A DNA stretch of 64,000 bases from Deinococcus sonorensis KR-87 (GCF_040256395.1 NZ_CP158297.1:124001-188000); one strand, 5' to 3'. Positions 37,092 through 47,821 are shown, counted from the stretch's first letter. The notes: generated from the letters alone by a model not told the origin. Program-made: numbers and translations.

Positions 37092-37662
37092 CTCCTAGCC
37101 GCACCGGATCGGGACAGGCCGGTTCGTGTGCTCCAGGGAGCGCGCCCAGCTTCCGTCTGGCCACGCGGTTCCCGGGGAACCGGAAGGGCGAAGAGCCGCA
37201 CGGTGGCGTTGCGCCGGCGCGGGCCCGCACGACGCCCTCGCCGTGCGCCACTCCGGACAGGCCAGAGGTCCGGGGTGGTGCGCCTGGCGCGGAGATCCCT
37301 GCATGAGGATGGAGTGGACTGGCCCCGTTTCACAGCTCCAGACTCTCCCCCGAAAGGACCGCGCGTGGGCTGAGTCAGAAGAACGGTGGGATAGGAATCC
37401 TGGTCCTGTGGAGCATCGACGTTGCGGACCGTCGATCGTGACCGGGCTTCCCACAAGCAAAACACCCGTAAGGCATCTGACCAGGGCCAAGAGAGAGCCG
37501 ACGACGAGACCCGCTGGGGAAGATCATCTCGTTGTTCAAGGGAATCAGACCCTTCCTGAAGTTGAGCGCCATGGATTCGAACGTCCGGACCTCGCCCGAG
37601 TGATGGAATTGCTCGACCCGCACAGCGCCGACCTGAAATCGGTCAAGTGTTACCATTTACCC
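37092..37662. other. Intergenic region
   Basis: 570 bases without a supported gene. TACCAT (37651-37656) lies six bases before the ATG of the dehydrogenase and may be its -10 box. Confidence 0.5.
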
Positions 37663-38709
37663 ATGCAGGCCGTCGTCTACCGACAGTTTCAGACCCGCCC
37701 TGAAGTGCTGGTCGTTCCTGACCCCGTTCCCCCGGCGGACGGCGTGGTCGTGCAGGTGGGTGCGACGGGGGTGTGCCGCAGTGACTGGCACGCCTGGATG
37801 GGCCACGATCCGAGCATCCCCCTGCCCCACGTTCCCGGCCACGAACTTGCCGGGACGATCGTGGCGGTCGGCCCGGACATCCGGGGCTGGCACGTCGGGG
37901 ACCGCGTGACCGTCCCCTTCGTCTCGGGCTGCGGGCGCTGCGCTGAGTGTCGGTCCGGCCATCAGCAGGTGTGCGAGCGGCAGTTTCTGCCCGGCTTTAC
38001 CCACTGGGGCTCCTTTGCCGAGTACGTCGCCCTCCGTCACGCCGAGGGAAACCTGGTGCGGCTCCCGGACAGCCTGGACTTCGTGACGGCGGCCAGTCTC
38101 GGGTGCCGCTTCGCCACCTCGTTCCGGGCGATGGTTCAGCAGGGGCGGGTGCGGGCCGGGGAGTGGGTGGCGGTCCACGGCTGTGGGGGCGTGGGGCTCT
38201 CGGCGATCATGATTGCGCGGGCGCTTGGCGCGGGCGTCATCGGGGTGGACATCGACGACGACAAGCTGGGCCTGGCCCGGGACCTGGGGGCGGACCTCAC
38301 CGTGAACAGCCGCACGACCGCGGATGTGGCGGAGGCCATCCGCGACCTCACCTCCGGCGGGGTCCACGTCTCGCTGGATGCGCTGGGGCACCCTGAAACG
38401 TGCTTCAACTCCGTTCAGAGCCTCAGGACGCGCGGGCGGCATGTGCAGGTCGGGCTGCTGGCCGGACAGCGTCACCCGGCGATCCCGATGGACCGGGTCA
38501 TTGCCCGGGAACTGGAACTCTACGGCAGCTACGGGATGGCGGCCCACGCCTACCCGGAGATGCTGGGCATGATTGAACGGGGGGCGCTCCAGCCGCAGCG
38601 GCTGATCGGGCGGCGAATACGCCTGGAGGACGCCCCGGATGCCCTGGCGGACATGGACCGCTTCCTCGGCACGGGCGTGACAGTGGTGGACCGCATCGGG
38701 CGCAGGTGA
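37663..38709 (+). CDS. Zinc-dependent alcohol dehydrogenase (MDR superfamily)
   Basis: 348 residues. Catalytic zinc ligands are Cys38 ([10 protein letters not shown]) and His60-Glu61 (GHELAGTI); the structural zinc is bound by [15 protein letters not shown] (Cys90, 93, 96, 104). [23 protein letters not shown] is the NAD(P)-binding Rossmann motif. [15 protein letters not shown] follows, with an acidic residue after strand 2 favouring NAD. It oxidises alcohols or reduces aldehydes; the substrate is unknown. Start ATG at 37663 is the first of the MDR fold. Confidence 0.95.
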   Translation: MQAVVYRQFQTRPEVLVVPDPVPPADGVVVQVGATGVCRSDWHAWMGHDPSIPLPHVPGHELAGTIVAVGPDIRGWHVGDRVTVPFVSGCGRCAECRSGHQQVCERQFLPGFTHWGSFAEYVALRHAEGNLVRLPDSLDFVTAASLGCRFATSFRAMVQQGRVRAGEWVAVHGCGGVGLSAIMIARALGAGVIGVDIDDDKLGLARDLGADLTVNSRTTADVAEAIRDLTSGGVHVSLDALGHPETCFNSVQSLRTRGRHVQVGLLAGQRHPAIPMDRVIARELELYGSYGMAAHAYPEMLGMIERGALQPQRLIGRRIRLEDAPDALADMDRFLGTGVTVVDRIGRR

Positions 38710-38862
38710 AGGACCGCACCTGAACCGCACCGACGAGGTGCTGCTGGACGACCAGGAGACCGCCATCAAGGCCGGGCGGGCAGTCCGAAACGACAGGTCC
38801 TGATCCCCTGCCCCGCGAAATCGCCACGCCCCGCGCTGGAACCCGCCGCAGCTCCACCCCCC

Positions 38863-38895
38863 GAGCCGCACCAGGCGCTTGCTGTGGTGCGGCTC
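38863..38895. terminator. Bidirectional terminator hairpin
   Basis: GAGCCGCACCA / TGGTGCGGCTC, 11-bp perfect stem and 11-base loop, between the convergent dehydrogenase and DinB-family genes. It can serve both. Confidence 0.6.
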
Positions 38896-38916
38896 CAGAT
38901 GCCCAGCCGTCCAACC

Positions 38917-39360
38917 CTACCCACTCGCCGGCCAGAGGCCCATGACCTGCCGCAGCGCGACGATTTTTCCGAAGTGATAGGCATTGTGGACGGCCAGCCC
39001 CCGCAGCACATCCGCCATGGAGCTGCCCGGGTCCGTCTCATGATCGAGGCGCTCCTGTGAGGCGGTCCACTCGTACGCCTGCCGCAGCCCAACGAAGAAG
39101 GCCTCGACGAGGTCTGTCCATTCCTGCAGGTCAGTCGGCACCTGCGTGGGATAGCGGATGTCCTGCTGCCAGGTGCGTTCGTACAGGTCTTCGTCTCGGG
39201 TCACCAGAATGCGCTGCCAGAGTTCGAGGTGATACAGCTCGGCATAAATCGAGTGCGTCTGGGGCGACAGCACTTGCGTGACCTGCTCGAGCGTCAGACC
39301 GTCCAGAATCTGCCGCCTCGCCGCGTATTCGCCCTCCAGAAGTCCGTGCCATCCACTCAT
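38917..39360 (-). CDS. DinB/YfiT-family four-helix metal-binding protein
   Basis: 147 residues. MSGWHGLLEGEYAARRQILDGLTLEQV, SIYAELYHLELWQRILVTRD (first His), and VLRGLAVHNAYHFGKIVALRQ (H-x3-H near the end) are the three helices supplying metal ligands in the DinB superfamily. Members are thiol S-transferases or of unknown function; DNA-damage induction is known for B. subtilis DinB, not shown here. ATG 39360 follows GGGGAGG. Confidence 0.88.
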   Translation of the reverse strand: MSGWHGLLEGEYAARRQILDGLTLEQVTQVLSPQTHSIYAELYHLELWQRILVTRDEDLYERTWQQDIRYPTQVPTDLQEWTDLVEAFFVGLRQAYEWTASQERLDHETDPGSSMADVLRGLAVHNAYHFGKIVALRQVMGLWPASG

Positions 39361-40407
39361 CGGTCCAAGCCTCCCCTTGCCAAATCAATTGTCAACACTG
39401 CCGACCCCGCCCAAGCCCCTTCGAGAACGGCTGGCTGGTCCGGCGGGTCAACGCCGGCAGGGCACCCGGATCCAGGTGAGCCGGCACAGGTTCTGGGCGA
39501 CGGAGTTCACGGGTGCATGGTAGCGACATCCAGTCCTCGCGCGTGTCAGCCGATCGACCCTGAACCAGGCCGGGCCGCCGGGCGAGCATCCCCCTGGGCC
39601 TGACCGCCGTGAGCGCACGACCGTGCCAGCGCCACCCCGGCTCCAGGGAAGGGCGCTGCGGCCCCCAGGCGCCCGGGCAGGTGTGACCAGCCGTCCTTCC
39701 CGGCACGCTGGGGCGGGCGAGGAGCAGCCAACCGCCCTGGTCGCGCCACGCAGCCTTCGGCCCGCCGGACCACGCATTCAGCGGCTGGGCCGGTCGATTC
39801 ACTGCCGGTGCAGCCGCCCATTCACGCGCTCCCGCATTGTGGTTCACCAGCGACCGGGCCGTGACGCGGCCACGCCTGCAGCCGTGACGCGGCCACGCCT
39901 GCAGCACGCACCAGTCCGCCAGGCGACCCGCGCGTCTCAGTCGACGGGCGCGTCCGGAAGGCCCTGGCCAACGTCACTGTCGGTCACGACGTACGCGGTG
40001 ACGCTGCTCACCCCACTGTCCTGCGGCACGGCCGTCACGGCGACGCGGAGCGCCTGGGCCAGCCGCGGTTCCGTCACGCTCAGGTCCGGGCCGTCCAGGT
40101 GGGGAGGTTCAGCGGAGTTCGGGAGCGAGCGCCACCACCCCGTTCACGCCTGTCGCCCCTCCGATTTCGAAGCGGAACAGGGCCTGATGACGGCGTGAGC
40201 GGCACACGGCGTCGGACCACCGCCTTCATCCTCGGCTGGCCGGGCTGAACCTGAACAGCTCCCCATCCGGCACCTCAGGGCGGTGCAGCTGAACGTACCA
40301 GTCCGTCGTCAACGCGTGTTGAACCACACCACCACGCCACGCCAGGTGACCCAACCGCCATCCCCGCCCGAGCCTCGTCGCCTCAATGCTGGCGTACGCT
40401 GATTTTC
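39361..40407. other. 1-kb region with a tandem repeat and a possible gene remnant
   Basis: No complete gene is supported. The minus strand at 39937-40140 encodes a good-looking 67-residue stretch (SVTEPRLAQALRVAVTAVPQ ... VTAYVVTDSDVGQGLPDAPVD) that ends in a stop but has no start codon after an upstream stop, so it looks like the C-terminal remnant of a lost gene. A 23-bp tandem repeat lies at 39858-39903. Confidence 0.5.
39858..39903. repeat. Two perfect tandem copies of a 23-bp unit
   Basis: Bases 39858-39880 (starting GCCGTGACGCGG) are repeated without change at 39881-39903. Most likely a recent local duplication in non-coding DNA. Confidence 0.95.
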
Positions 40408-41235
40408 ATGTTCACGCCATATCTCACCCGCTGGCAGCTCTCGCCTGATGGGCTGGCGATCCACACCTTCAGCAGCGACCTGTTGCCGGTCCGGTACCGG
40501 GGGCAGCCCGCCATGCTGAAAGTGGCCCGCGCGGACGAGGAACGTCATGGCGGAGCCCTCATGGCCTGGTGGGACGGTGAAGGTGCCGCCCACGTCTACC
40601 AGCGCGATCCGGCCACGGGCGCCCTGCTGCTGGAACGCGTGCATGGCCAGGGTGACCTGACCGCGCTGGTCTACGACGGCCGGGACGACCAGGCCACCCA
40701 GATCCTGTGTGCGGTGGCCGCCCGCCTCCACACTCCACGCCGCACCTCGTTTCCGCCCCTCGTGGACCTGGATGTCTGGTTTCAGGCGCTGACCGGGGCG
40801 TGCCCTTCCGGTGGTGGCGTCCTGCACGAGGCGTTCCAGACCGCGCGGGCCCTGCTGGACACGCCGCGTGAGGTCACTGTCCTGCATGGCGACCTGCACC
40901 ACCAGAACGTTCTGGACGGGGAGGCCCGCGGCTGGCTCGCCATCGACCCCAAGGGGCTGTGGGGTGAACGCGGGTTTGATTTTGCCAACATCTTCTACAA
41001 CCCTGATCTCGACCTCGCACGACATCCCGGACGTCTTGAACGGCAGGTGGGCGTTGTCTCGCAGGCGGCGAACCTCGACCCAGTGCGTCTCCTTCGGTGG
41101 ATTCTCGCCTACGGCGGGCTGTCCGCCACATGGGGGTTGCAGGACGGTCGTGACGGGGACGTTCGGAAGGTCTTGGACGTCGCGCGGCTCGCCCACGTGG
41201 CGCTTGGCGGCCAGGTGGACCGGGGCGCGACCTGA
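40408..41235 (+). CDS. APH(6)-type aminoglycoside/hydroxyurea phosphotransferase family protein
   Basis: 275 residues. The family pattern is strong: PAMLKVARADEERHGGALMAWWDGEGAAHVYQRDPATGALLLERV, VLHGDLHHQNVLDGEARGWLAIDPKGLWGERGFDFANIFYNP (Brenner and DFG-like motif IDPKG). This is the group of StrB-like streptomycin 6-phosphotransferases and hydroxyurea kinases. Whether it confers resistance here is unknown. The ATG lies seven bases after TACGCT, a weak -10. Confidence 0.88.
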   Translation: MFTPYLTRWQLSPDGLAIHTFSSDLLPVRYRGQPAMLKVARADEERHGGALMAWWDGEGAAHVYQRDPATGALLLERVHGQGDLTALVYDGRDDQATQILCAVAARLHTPRRTSFPPLVDLDVWFQALTGACPSGGGVLHEAFQTARALLDTPREVTVLHGDLHHQNVLDGEARGWLAIDPKGLWGERGFDFANIFYNPDLDLARHPGRLERQVGVVSQAANLDPVRLLRWILAYGGLSATWGLQDGRDGDVRKVLDVARLAHVALGGQVDRGAT

Positions 41236-41931
41236 ACGTCTCGCTCCCCACACTGGACCTGAGCCCTCCCAGGGCGGACAACCCTGGGCCTACACGGAAC
41301 GCGCCGCCAAGAGCGCCGGACGGTGTGCGGGTGACCCGGTCGTGCGGTGCGTCCACTGGGAGCGCGCCGCCCCTTTGCTGGCGAGCGGCGGCAAGCCGAC
41401 CGTCGATCTGCTGAACCCAGGGGGTACGTGGCCGGGCCCGGCCACGTTGAGGTGCGGTCCGCCCGGCTTCATGTCAGCACCGCTCGCCCACCCTTCACCC
41501 CGTATGTACGGCTACAAGCGAAATGATGACACGCTTGTATGCTGAAAGCAGATGAGTGCTGCTGGACCACCTTCACGTGCCTGCAGCATGACGCACGAAG
41601 GGGACGGTCAGCGAGGCGCGACGCCCCTCTGGATGACCGTCGAGTGCCCATGCCGTCGAGCGGGCGATGAGCGCACGGGTGTGGATAGCGCCGTCCGACA
41701 CGCCCCGGTGTCACCTGAACTCCACCTTCCGTCCCTCCTGTGGTCCAGCGACCCGGCCCAGGCCCCCTCGCCGGCATGGCGCTGCCGTCGTGAAGGTTGC
41801 CCCAACCAGGCATGGCACGGGGAAGTGTTGTGGACGTGGGTCAGCACGCTCCGGCCGGTCAAGTGTTCACCCGGGTCCGCCGTCGCTTGTCTGTCTCGGC
41901 CTTCCTCCGGGTGGCGGGGGGTGGATCGTCC
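41236..41931. other. Intergenic region without a supported gene
   Basis: About 700 bases; short frames on both strands are shadows or chance. Nothing recognisable. Confidence 0.5.
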
Positions 41932-44238
41932 GTGACGTTGAGCAGCGTCGCCGCGCGTGCTCGTCCATCCGCGGTGCAGGTGGTGTGGTTCAAGAAGGAC
42001 CTGCGCGTTCACGATCACTCCCCGCTCCTTGAGGCGGCTGCCAGAGGACCGGTGCTGCCGCTGTATGTCTTCGAGCCGGAGCAGCTGCACCACCCGGAAT
42101 TCGGCGGTCATCACTTCCAGTACCTCCAGCAGTGCCTCGCGGAGCTCGATGAGGCGCTCGGGACCCTCGGTGCACCGCTGATCTGCCGGCACGGTGAGGC
42201 CGTCCAGGTCCTCGAGGCGCTGCACCAGGACGTCGGCCCGTTCGCGTTGTGGGCCCACGAGGAGACGGGCAACGGCGTCAGTGATCAGCGGGACCGCCGG
42301 GTTCGCGCGTGGTGCCGCGCGCGCGGGGTGCCGTTCACTGAGCTGCCCCAGAACGGCGTGGTGCGGCGACTGATCCACCGGGATGGCTGGGCCGCCACCT
42401 GGGAGGAGCGCCTCGGGGCGCCGCCCGGTCCCCCGCCCTCACACCTCACGCCCGTGCCGGTCCGTGGGACCCCGCTGCTCAGGCACCAGGACGCGAACGT
42501 CGCGCCGAACACGAAGACGATCCCGCCGGGGGGGCGCCGGGTGGCCGAAGCGACCCTGGCCAGCTTCCTCACGGTCCGGGGGGTGGGGTACCCGGCGGAG
42601 ATGAGCAGTCCCCTCACCGCCGAAGCCAGCTGCTCGCGCCTCAGCGCCCCGCTGGCCTTCGGGACCCTCAGCCTGCGGGAAGTGGTGCATGCCACCCGGC
42701 AGCGCCTCGCCGCGGTCCACGGCGACCGGGACGCTGACCCGCGCTGGGTGCGGTCCTTGCGCGCCTTCGAGAGCCGCCTGCACTGGCACTGTCACTTCAT
42801 GCAGCGGCTGGAATCCGAACCCAGGATGGAATTCGAGCCGCTCAACCGCGCCTTCGATGACCTCCGGCCCGGCTGGGATCAACTCCGCTACGACCGCTGG
42901 GCGGCGGGACAGACCGGCTACCCGCTGCAGGACGCGTGCATGCGGATGCTGGCCGCCACCGGGTGGCTCAACTTCCGCATGCGGGCCATGACCATCTCCT
43001 TCGCCAGCCACCTGCTGTGGCTCCCCTGGCAGCGCCCCGGCCAGTACCTCGCGCACCAGTGGCTGGACAACGAGCCGGGCATCCACTGGGCGCAGGTGCA
43101 GATGCAGAGCGGGACGGTGGGCATCAATCGCCTGCGCATCTACAACCCCACCCGCCAGGCCCGCGCCCAGGACCCCACCGGCGCGTTTATCCGCCGCTGG
43201 GTCCCGGAGTTGAGGGACGTCCCCACCGACTTCATCCACGCGCCCTGGGTGTGGAGCGGCGCGTCCCGCCTGACGTACCCCGCGCCGATCGTGGACGCCG
43301 AGCAGGCGATGCGCGCCGCCAAAGCGCAGCTCATGGCGGCGCGGGACACGCCGCGCTTCGCGGCGGAAGCGCGGCGCATCTACGAGCTGCATGGCAGCCG
43401 CAAGAAGGCGGAGCTGCGGGCGGAACGTGTGGCCCGCGGCCTGCCGGCGAAGCCGCCGCGCGGCGGCACCCGGGCCCGCCACGTCCCGGACCTGGACCGG
43501 CAGCCGGGCCTCTTTGACGCCACCGTCGCGGCGCCCCTGCCCGCGATCCGGCCGGCCCGCCTGCCCGGGTCCTGGCAGACCGCCCTGACGGACGCGTTCG
43601 CAGCGCCGTCCTTTCATCAGCTCAAAAACGTCCTGACCGCCGAACGCGCCGCGCACACCATCTTCCCGCCGGCACCCGAGGTCTTCGCCGCACTGCGCCT
43701 CACCCCGCTGGAGGACGTCAAGGTGCTGATCCTCGGGCAGGACCCGTACCACGGCGCCGGGCAGGCCCACGGGCTGAGCTTCAGCGTGCCGCCCGGCGTC
43801 CGCGTGCCCCCAAGCCTGCAGAACATCTACCGCGAACTTCACCAGGACCTCCCGGACGTTTCCCCGCCCCGGCACGGGGACCTGCGCCGCTGGGCCGCGC
43901 AGGGCGTGCTGCTGCTGAACGCTGTGCTGACGGTCCGCCAGGGCCAGCCGAACAGCCACGCGGGCCTCGGCTGGGAAGCGTTCACCGACGCGGTGATCCG
44001 GGCCGTGAACGCCAAACCGGAACGGGTGGTGTTCGTGCTGTGGGGCGCCTACGCCCGCAAGAAAGCGCGGCTGGTGACGGCGCCGCATCACCACATTATC
44101 GAGAGCGCCCACCCGAGTCCGCTGAGTGCGGCGCAGTTTCTGGGCACCCGGCCGTTCTCACGCGCGAACGCGGCCCTCCTTGAGGCCGGGCGCTCCCCCA
44201 TCGACTGGCAGCTGACGCCGGACGCAGCGGTCCGCTGA
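41932..44238 (+). CDS. Photolyase/cryptochrome fused to family 1 uracil-DNA glycosylase
   Basis: 768 residues from GTG 41932 (TTG 41797 or GTG 41974 are alternatives). Residues 15-500 form a cryptochrome/photolyase: an N-terminal alpha/beta domain ([20 protein letters not shown]), then the FAD-binding helices ([53 protein letters not shown]). After a basic linker, residues 545-768 form a complete [16 protein letters not shown] with catalytic Asp604, [26 protein letters not shown], and HPSPLS with His727. Both active centres look intact. It would repair UV photoproducts and remove uracil. No frameshift joins the halves. Confidence 0.93.
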   Translation: MTLSSVAARARPSAVQVVWFKKDLRVHDHSPLLEAAARGPVLPLYVFEPEQLHHPEFGGHHFQYLQQCLAELDEALGTLGAPLICRHGEAVQVLEALHQDVGPFALWAHEETGNGVSDQRDRRVRAWCRARGVPFTELPQNGVVRRLIHRDGWAATWEERLGAPPGPPPSHLTPVPVRGTPLLRHQDANVAPNTKTIPPGGRRVAEATLASFLTVRGVGYPAEMSSPLTAEASCSRLSAPLAFGTLSLREVVHATRQRLAAVHGDRDADPRWVRSLRAFESRLHWHCHFMQRLESEPRMEFEPLNRAFDDLRPGWDQLRYDRWAAGQTGYPLQDACMRMLAATGWLNFRMRAMTISFASHLLWLPWQRPGQYLAHQWLDNEPGIHWAQVQMQSGTVGINRLRIYNPTRQARAQDPTGAFIRRWVPELRDVPTDFIHAPWVWSGASRLTYPAPIVDAEQAMRAAKAQLMAARDTPRFAAEARRIYELHGSRKKAELRAERVARGLPAKPPRGGTRARHVPDLDRQPGLFDATVAAPLPAIRPARLPGSWQTALTDAFAAPSFHQLKNVLTAERAAHTIFPPAPEVFAALRLTPLEDVKVLILGQDPYHGAGQAHGLSFSVPPGVRVPPSLQNIYRELHQDLPDVSPPRHGDLRRWAAQGVLLLNAVLTVRQGQPNSHAGLGWEAFTDAVIRAVNAKPERVVFVLWGAYARKKARLVTAPHHHIIESAHPSPLSAAQFLGTRPFSRANAALLEAGRSPIDWQLTPDAAVR

Positions 44239-44557
44239 CCACCGGAGATCCACCCTGCACGGTGCCACGGCCACCATCGACACGGGGCCCCATCCTCCCC
44301 CCATCCCGCGTGCCGGTCAGGCGTGGGTGGAGACAGGGGCACACCAGCGAACCGGTGGCGGCGTCCGGACCAGCGGAACGTGGGCCACCCGGCCATGGCC
44401 GGTTGCCCTGCCGTTCTCGGCCCTGCTGCGGTCCGCCTCCACATCAGCACGCGGTGGAACGGGCCAAGGCCGGAAACGATCAGCGCACGCGGCACGTCAC
44501 GGTATACTCGCCGGGTCGCGCCTCGTGTTGTCGCCTGGCGCCGACCCGTTTCCGACC
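44239..44557. promoter_or_regulatory. Upstream region of the two-component operon
   Basis: About 320 bases without a gene. TATACT at 44503-44508 is a good -10 box 49 bases before the kinase ATG; a matching -35 is not clear. Confidence 0.4.
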
Positions 44558-45712
44558 ATGCGTGCGCTTGTCACCTCCTTTCGGGACCGTCCCACCGCCC
44601 GCGCGGTGGCGCTGTTCGGCGCGCTGAACTTCGCGATGGCCCTCGCGTTCATGCTCGCCGTTCCTGCCCGCTATGAACGCCCCGCCACGCCCCCCCTGCT
44701 GGTGCCGGAACGCGCCGCGATCCGGGTCGCGCTGGTCCTCGCCGGGTACGCGGTGGTGGTATGGGCGGTCCGCCCCGGCCGGCGCACGCGCCTTGAGCTG
44801 GCCGCGCTGGTCGCCGTGGGGATCGCCGCCACCGCCTTCGCGTCGCGCGTGTACTTCCCGTTCCTGCCGCTCGCGGTGCTGCCCGTCGCGGCGCGGTATT
44901 GGCTGAGTCTGCGCGCCACGCTGGCCGTGACGCTCGTGGCGTTCCTGGCGTCGGTGCCCCTCTGGCTCCCGGCGGTGGCCGGTCACCGACCGCTGATCAT
45001 GGCGCTCCTGGCGCTCGCGGTCACCGTCGCCCTGAATGGCTACACCCTGTTGAGTTTCGAGTTCGCCTTGCGGGAGGCGCGCGCCCGTGAGGGGCTGCGC
45101 GCCCTGCAGGCCCTCACGGTGCGGCACGCAGAACTCGCGGAACGTGCGCGTGTGGCGCGGGAACTGCACGACACGCTGGGGCACCACCTGACCGCGCAGC
45201 GCTTCGACCTGCAGTTGCTCGCGGCCCTCGGGGGCGCGTCGGAGGCGCAGCCGCCGCTGGAGCGCGCGACGGCCCGCAATGCAGATGCGCTGGCGGAGGT
45301 CCGGCGCGCCGTGCGCGCCCAGCCGCCTGAACCGCTGGAGGGCGGCCTCACGGGGGCCCTCCACGCCCTCGCGCGCGGCTGGCCAACGCCGGTGCACCTG
45401 ACCGTCCAGGGTGAGGAGCCCCGTCTGACGGACGACACCCGCCTGGTGGTGTACCGCGCGGCGCAGGAGGCCCTCACGAATGCCGGACGGCATGCGCCAG
45501 GTGCAGTGCCGCGGGTCACCCTGACGTTTCTGCCCGGGGAAGTGCGCCTTGAGGCCGAGAACGCCCAGGCCCCTCACCGCGTCACCCTGGGGGGGGGGCT
45601 GCGCGGCCTGGAGGCGCGCGCGCACGCGCTGAACGGCGGGGTGTCGGTGAGCACGGCGGGCGGCGTCTTCACGCTGCGGCTCGCCGTGCCGCTCACGGTG
45701 GCCGCCCCGTGA
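44558..45712 (+). CDS. DesK/NarL-type sensor histidine kinase
   Basis: 384 residues. Five to six membrane helices (about 15-165) form the sensor, as in DesK. The dimerisation/phospho-acceptor helix is ARVARELHDTLGHHLTAQRFDLQ with His204 (HisKA_3 type). The ATPase domain ends with VVYRAAQEALTNAGRHA (N box) and GGGLRGLEARAHALNG (G box). The stop overlaps the GTG of the regulator gene (GTGA). A membrane-sensing role (lipid or temperature) is inferred from the family. Confidence 0.92.
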   Translation: MRALVTSFRDRPTARAVALFGALNFAMALAFMLAVPARYERPATPPLLVPERAAIRVALVLAGYAVVVWAVRPGRRTRLELAALVAVGIAATAFASRVYFPFLPLAVLPVAARYWLSLRATLAVTLVAFLASVPLWLPAVAGHRPLIMALLALAVTVALNGYTLLSFEFALREARAREGLRALQALTVRHAELAERARVARELHDTLGHHLTAQRFDLQLLAALGGASEAQPPLERATARNADALAEVRRAVRAQPPEPLEGGLTGALHALARGWPTPVHLTVQGEEPRLTDDTRLVVYRAAQEALTNAGRHAPGAVPRVTLTFLPGEVRLEAENAQAPHRVTLGGGLRGLEARAHALNGGVSVSTAGGVFTLRLAVPLTVAAP

Positions 45713-46353
45713 CGGTGCGCGTGCTGGTCGTCGACGATCAGCCGTGGGTGCGGGTGGGGCTGCGCGAGCTGCTGAACGTGCAACTGGACGTGCAGGTGGC
45801 GGGTGAGGCGGACAGCGGCGAGGCGGCGTTGACCTGGCTGGTGGAGGGGCGCTGCGACGTGGTGCTGATGGACGTGCGCATGCCCGGCCTGGGCGGCATC
45901 GAGGCGGCCCGCCGGGTGGTGGCCCGTGGCGGGCCGCCCGTGGTGCTGCTGACCACCTTCGAGGAGACCGCGGAGATGGTGGCGGGCTTGCGGGCAGGCG
46001 CGCACGGCTACCTGCTCAAGGACACCTCCGTCGAGGCCCTGACGGACGCCATTCGGCGCGTGGCGCGCGGCGAGCGGGTGGTGCAGCCGCGCGTGGCGGA
46101 CGTCCTCGCTGAGGCGCTCGCGCGCCGGGACGCCGAGCTGGGGGCGTTGGGGGCCCTCACGCCGCGGGAAGTGGAGGTCCTGACGCTCCTCGCGCAGGGC
46201 CTCCCGAACAAACGCGTCGCCGTGACGCTCGGCGTGTCGGCGGGAACGGTGAAGGTGCACGTCTCCAACCTCCTCGCGAAGCTCGGGGTGACGGACCGCG
46301 CGGAGGCCGTGCGGGTCGCGCGGCGCGCCGGGCTGCTGCCCGGCGGCCATTAG
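45709..46353 (+). CDS. NarL/FixJ-family response regulator (DesR type)
   Basis: 214 residues: receiver domain with Asp9-Asp10 and phospho-acceptor Asp55 (VVLMDVRMPG), Thr in LLTTFEE, Lys in GYLLKDT; then a LuxR-type helix-turn-helix (LTPREVEVLTLLAQGLPNKRVAVTLGVSAGTVKVHVSNLLAKLGV). Coupled to the kinase gene. Likely target is the acetylhydrolase-like gene 148 bases downstream; inferred from position. Confidence 0.95.
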   Translation: MTVRVLVVDDQPWVRVGLRELLNVQLDVQVAGEADSGEAALTWLVEGRCDVVLMDVRMPGLGGIEAARRVVARGGPPVVLLTTFEETAEMVAGLRAGAHGYLLKDTSVEALTDAIRRVARGERVVQPRVADVLAEALARRDAELGALGALTPREVEVLTLLAQGLPNKRVAVTLGVSAGTVKVHVSNLLAKLGVTDRAEAVRVARRAGLLPGGH

Positions 46354-46501
46354 GCGTACCCCCTGGCGTACGCCTCCGGCAGACGCGCCGCGCGCCGCCG
46401 CGGCGGCAGGCTGACTGCATGCCGCTGCTCTCCCTGCCCGCCGTGCACGTCCCACGCCTCACCCCCCCCGTGCGCCTGCACCCTGGAAGGATCGTGGCGT
46501 G

Positions 46502-47821
46502 ATGCGGCCCTTCGAGTGGGCGCTGTTCCTGTCGTTCCTGCCGATGTGGGGGCTCACCGCTGGGCGGTGGGGCCGGCGTGGCGCCCTCGCGGCCCTGCTG
46601 CCACTCGTCGCCGCGGTTGCACAACTCGTCCTGGAGGGCGCGCGCCTGGAGGTGCTCCCCCTCGACGTCCTGGCCGGCCTCGCGCTCCTGCGGGTGCGTC
46701 CACCGCGGCCGCACCGGTGGTGGGCGCTGGCCGGCTTCGCCGTGGTGTACGTCCTCGCCGGCCTCGTGCCCGGCTGGCTGCTCCCGGTCCTCACCCTTCC
46801 GGACCCCAGCGGACCGCACCCCGTGGGGGTGGTGGACCGCGTCCTCACCGATCCCGCCCGGCACCGGCGCCTCATGGTGACGGTCTGGTACCCGGCGGCA
46901 CGCCGCGGTCCACGCGCGCCCCTGTTCTCGACGCCGGACGCCGTCACGACCGGTCTCGCCTCGGCGTTCGGTGTGCCGCTCGCGGCGCCCGCCCTGCGGC
47001 ACCTGCGGTACTCGACCATCGCGGCCACGGCGGGCGCGCCCGCCCTGACGGGTCGCGGGGCCTTCCCCGTGCTGATCTCGTCGCACGGCATGGTCGGCCT
47101 GCGCTCGCAGAACAGCGGTTCATTCCAGGACCTGGCGAGCTGGGGGTACGTGGTGGTGGCGATCGACCACACGGACGCCGCGGCGGTCACGGTCTTCCCA
47201 GACGGCGAGGTGCGCCCCTTCGACCTGCGGCGCTTCGGGCTGCGCCCGCAGGACGCCGGCCGCGTGAACGAGGTGCTGCTGCCCGTCTGGGTGGCCGATC
47301 AGCGCCTGGTGTACGACGCGGTGGCGCGCTGGCAACGCGACGACCCGCTGCTGGCCGGTCGGCTCGACACGGCGCGCATGGCGTCCCTCGGTCACTCGTT
47401 CGGCGGGGTAGTGTCGCTCGCGGTGTGCCGGGTGGACGTCCGCTGCCGCGCGGCGGTGAACCTGGACGGCGGGTACCAGCCGGGAGTCATGCCGCCGCCC
47501 GCCCACCGCCCGCTGCTGATCCTGAGTTCCGAAGGCAGCGACGACAACCCCACCGCGACGGGCGCGTGGGCGCGCATCGTCACGCAGGCGCGCGGTCCCG
47601 CCTTCTGGCTGACCGTGCCGCACAGCACGCACCTGTCCCTGACGGTGGCGCCCTTCATCTCGCCGCTGCTCGTGCCGCACGGCGCCGACCCCCGCACGGA
47701 CCTGCGCACGTTGAACGGCGTCCTTCGGGCCTTTGTTGACCGTTACGTGCGGGGAAACGGTGTCCCCTTTGAGCGCGCCCCGGCCGTTCGCGCCATGCGC
47801 CGGCGGGTGACACGCCCATGA
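46502..47821 (+). CDS. Alpha/beta hydrolase, PAF-acetylhydrolase-like, membrane-anchored
   Basis: 439 residues. Residues 1-110 contain three to four membrane helices; residues 120-430 are an alpha/beta-hydrolase of the platelet-activating-factor acetylhydrolase type. MASLGHSFGGVVSL is the nucleophile elbow (GHSFGG, Ser), ISSHGMVGLRSQNSG the oxyanion-side loop, NLDGGYQPG the acid region and HSTHLSLT the catalytic His. ATG 46502 follows GGAAGG; GTG 46499 is three bases upstream. Probably regulated by the two-component system before it; substrate (a lipid or ester) unknown. Confidence 0.88.
   Translation: MRPFEWALFLSFLPMWGLTAGRWGRRGALAALLPLVAAVAQLVLEGARLEVLPLDVLAGLALLRVRPPRPHRWWALAGFAVVYVLAGLVPGWLLPVLTLPDPSGPHPVGVVDRVLTDPARHRRLMVTVWYPAARRGPRAPLFSTPDAVTTGLASAFGVPLAAPALRHLRYSTIAATAGAPALTGRGAFPVLISSHGMVGLRSQNSGSFQDLASWGYVVVAIDHTDAAAVTVFPDGEVRPFDLRRFGLRPQDAGRVNEVLLPVWVADQRLVYDAVARWQRDDPLLAGRLDTARMASLGHSFGGVVSLAVCRVDVRCRAAVNLDGGYQPGVMPPPAHRPLLILSSEGSDDNPTATGAWARIVTQARGPAFWLTVPHSTHLSLTVAPFISPLLVPHGADPRTDLRTLNGVLRAFVDRYVRGNGVPFERAPAVRAMRRRVTRP

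Noticed and set aside
39623..40198. 191-residue plus-strand frame in the gap
   Set aside because: Arg/Pro/Ala-rich, no domain; the opposite strand has a better coding-like segment there.
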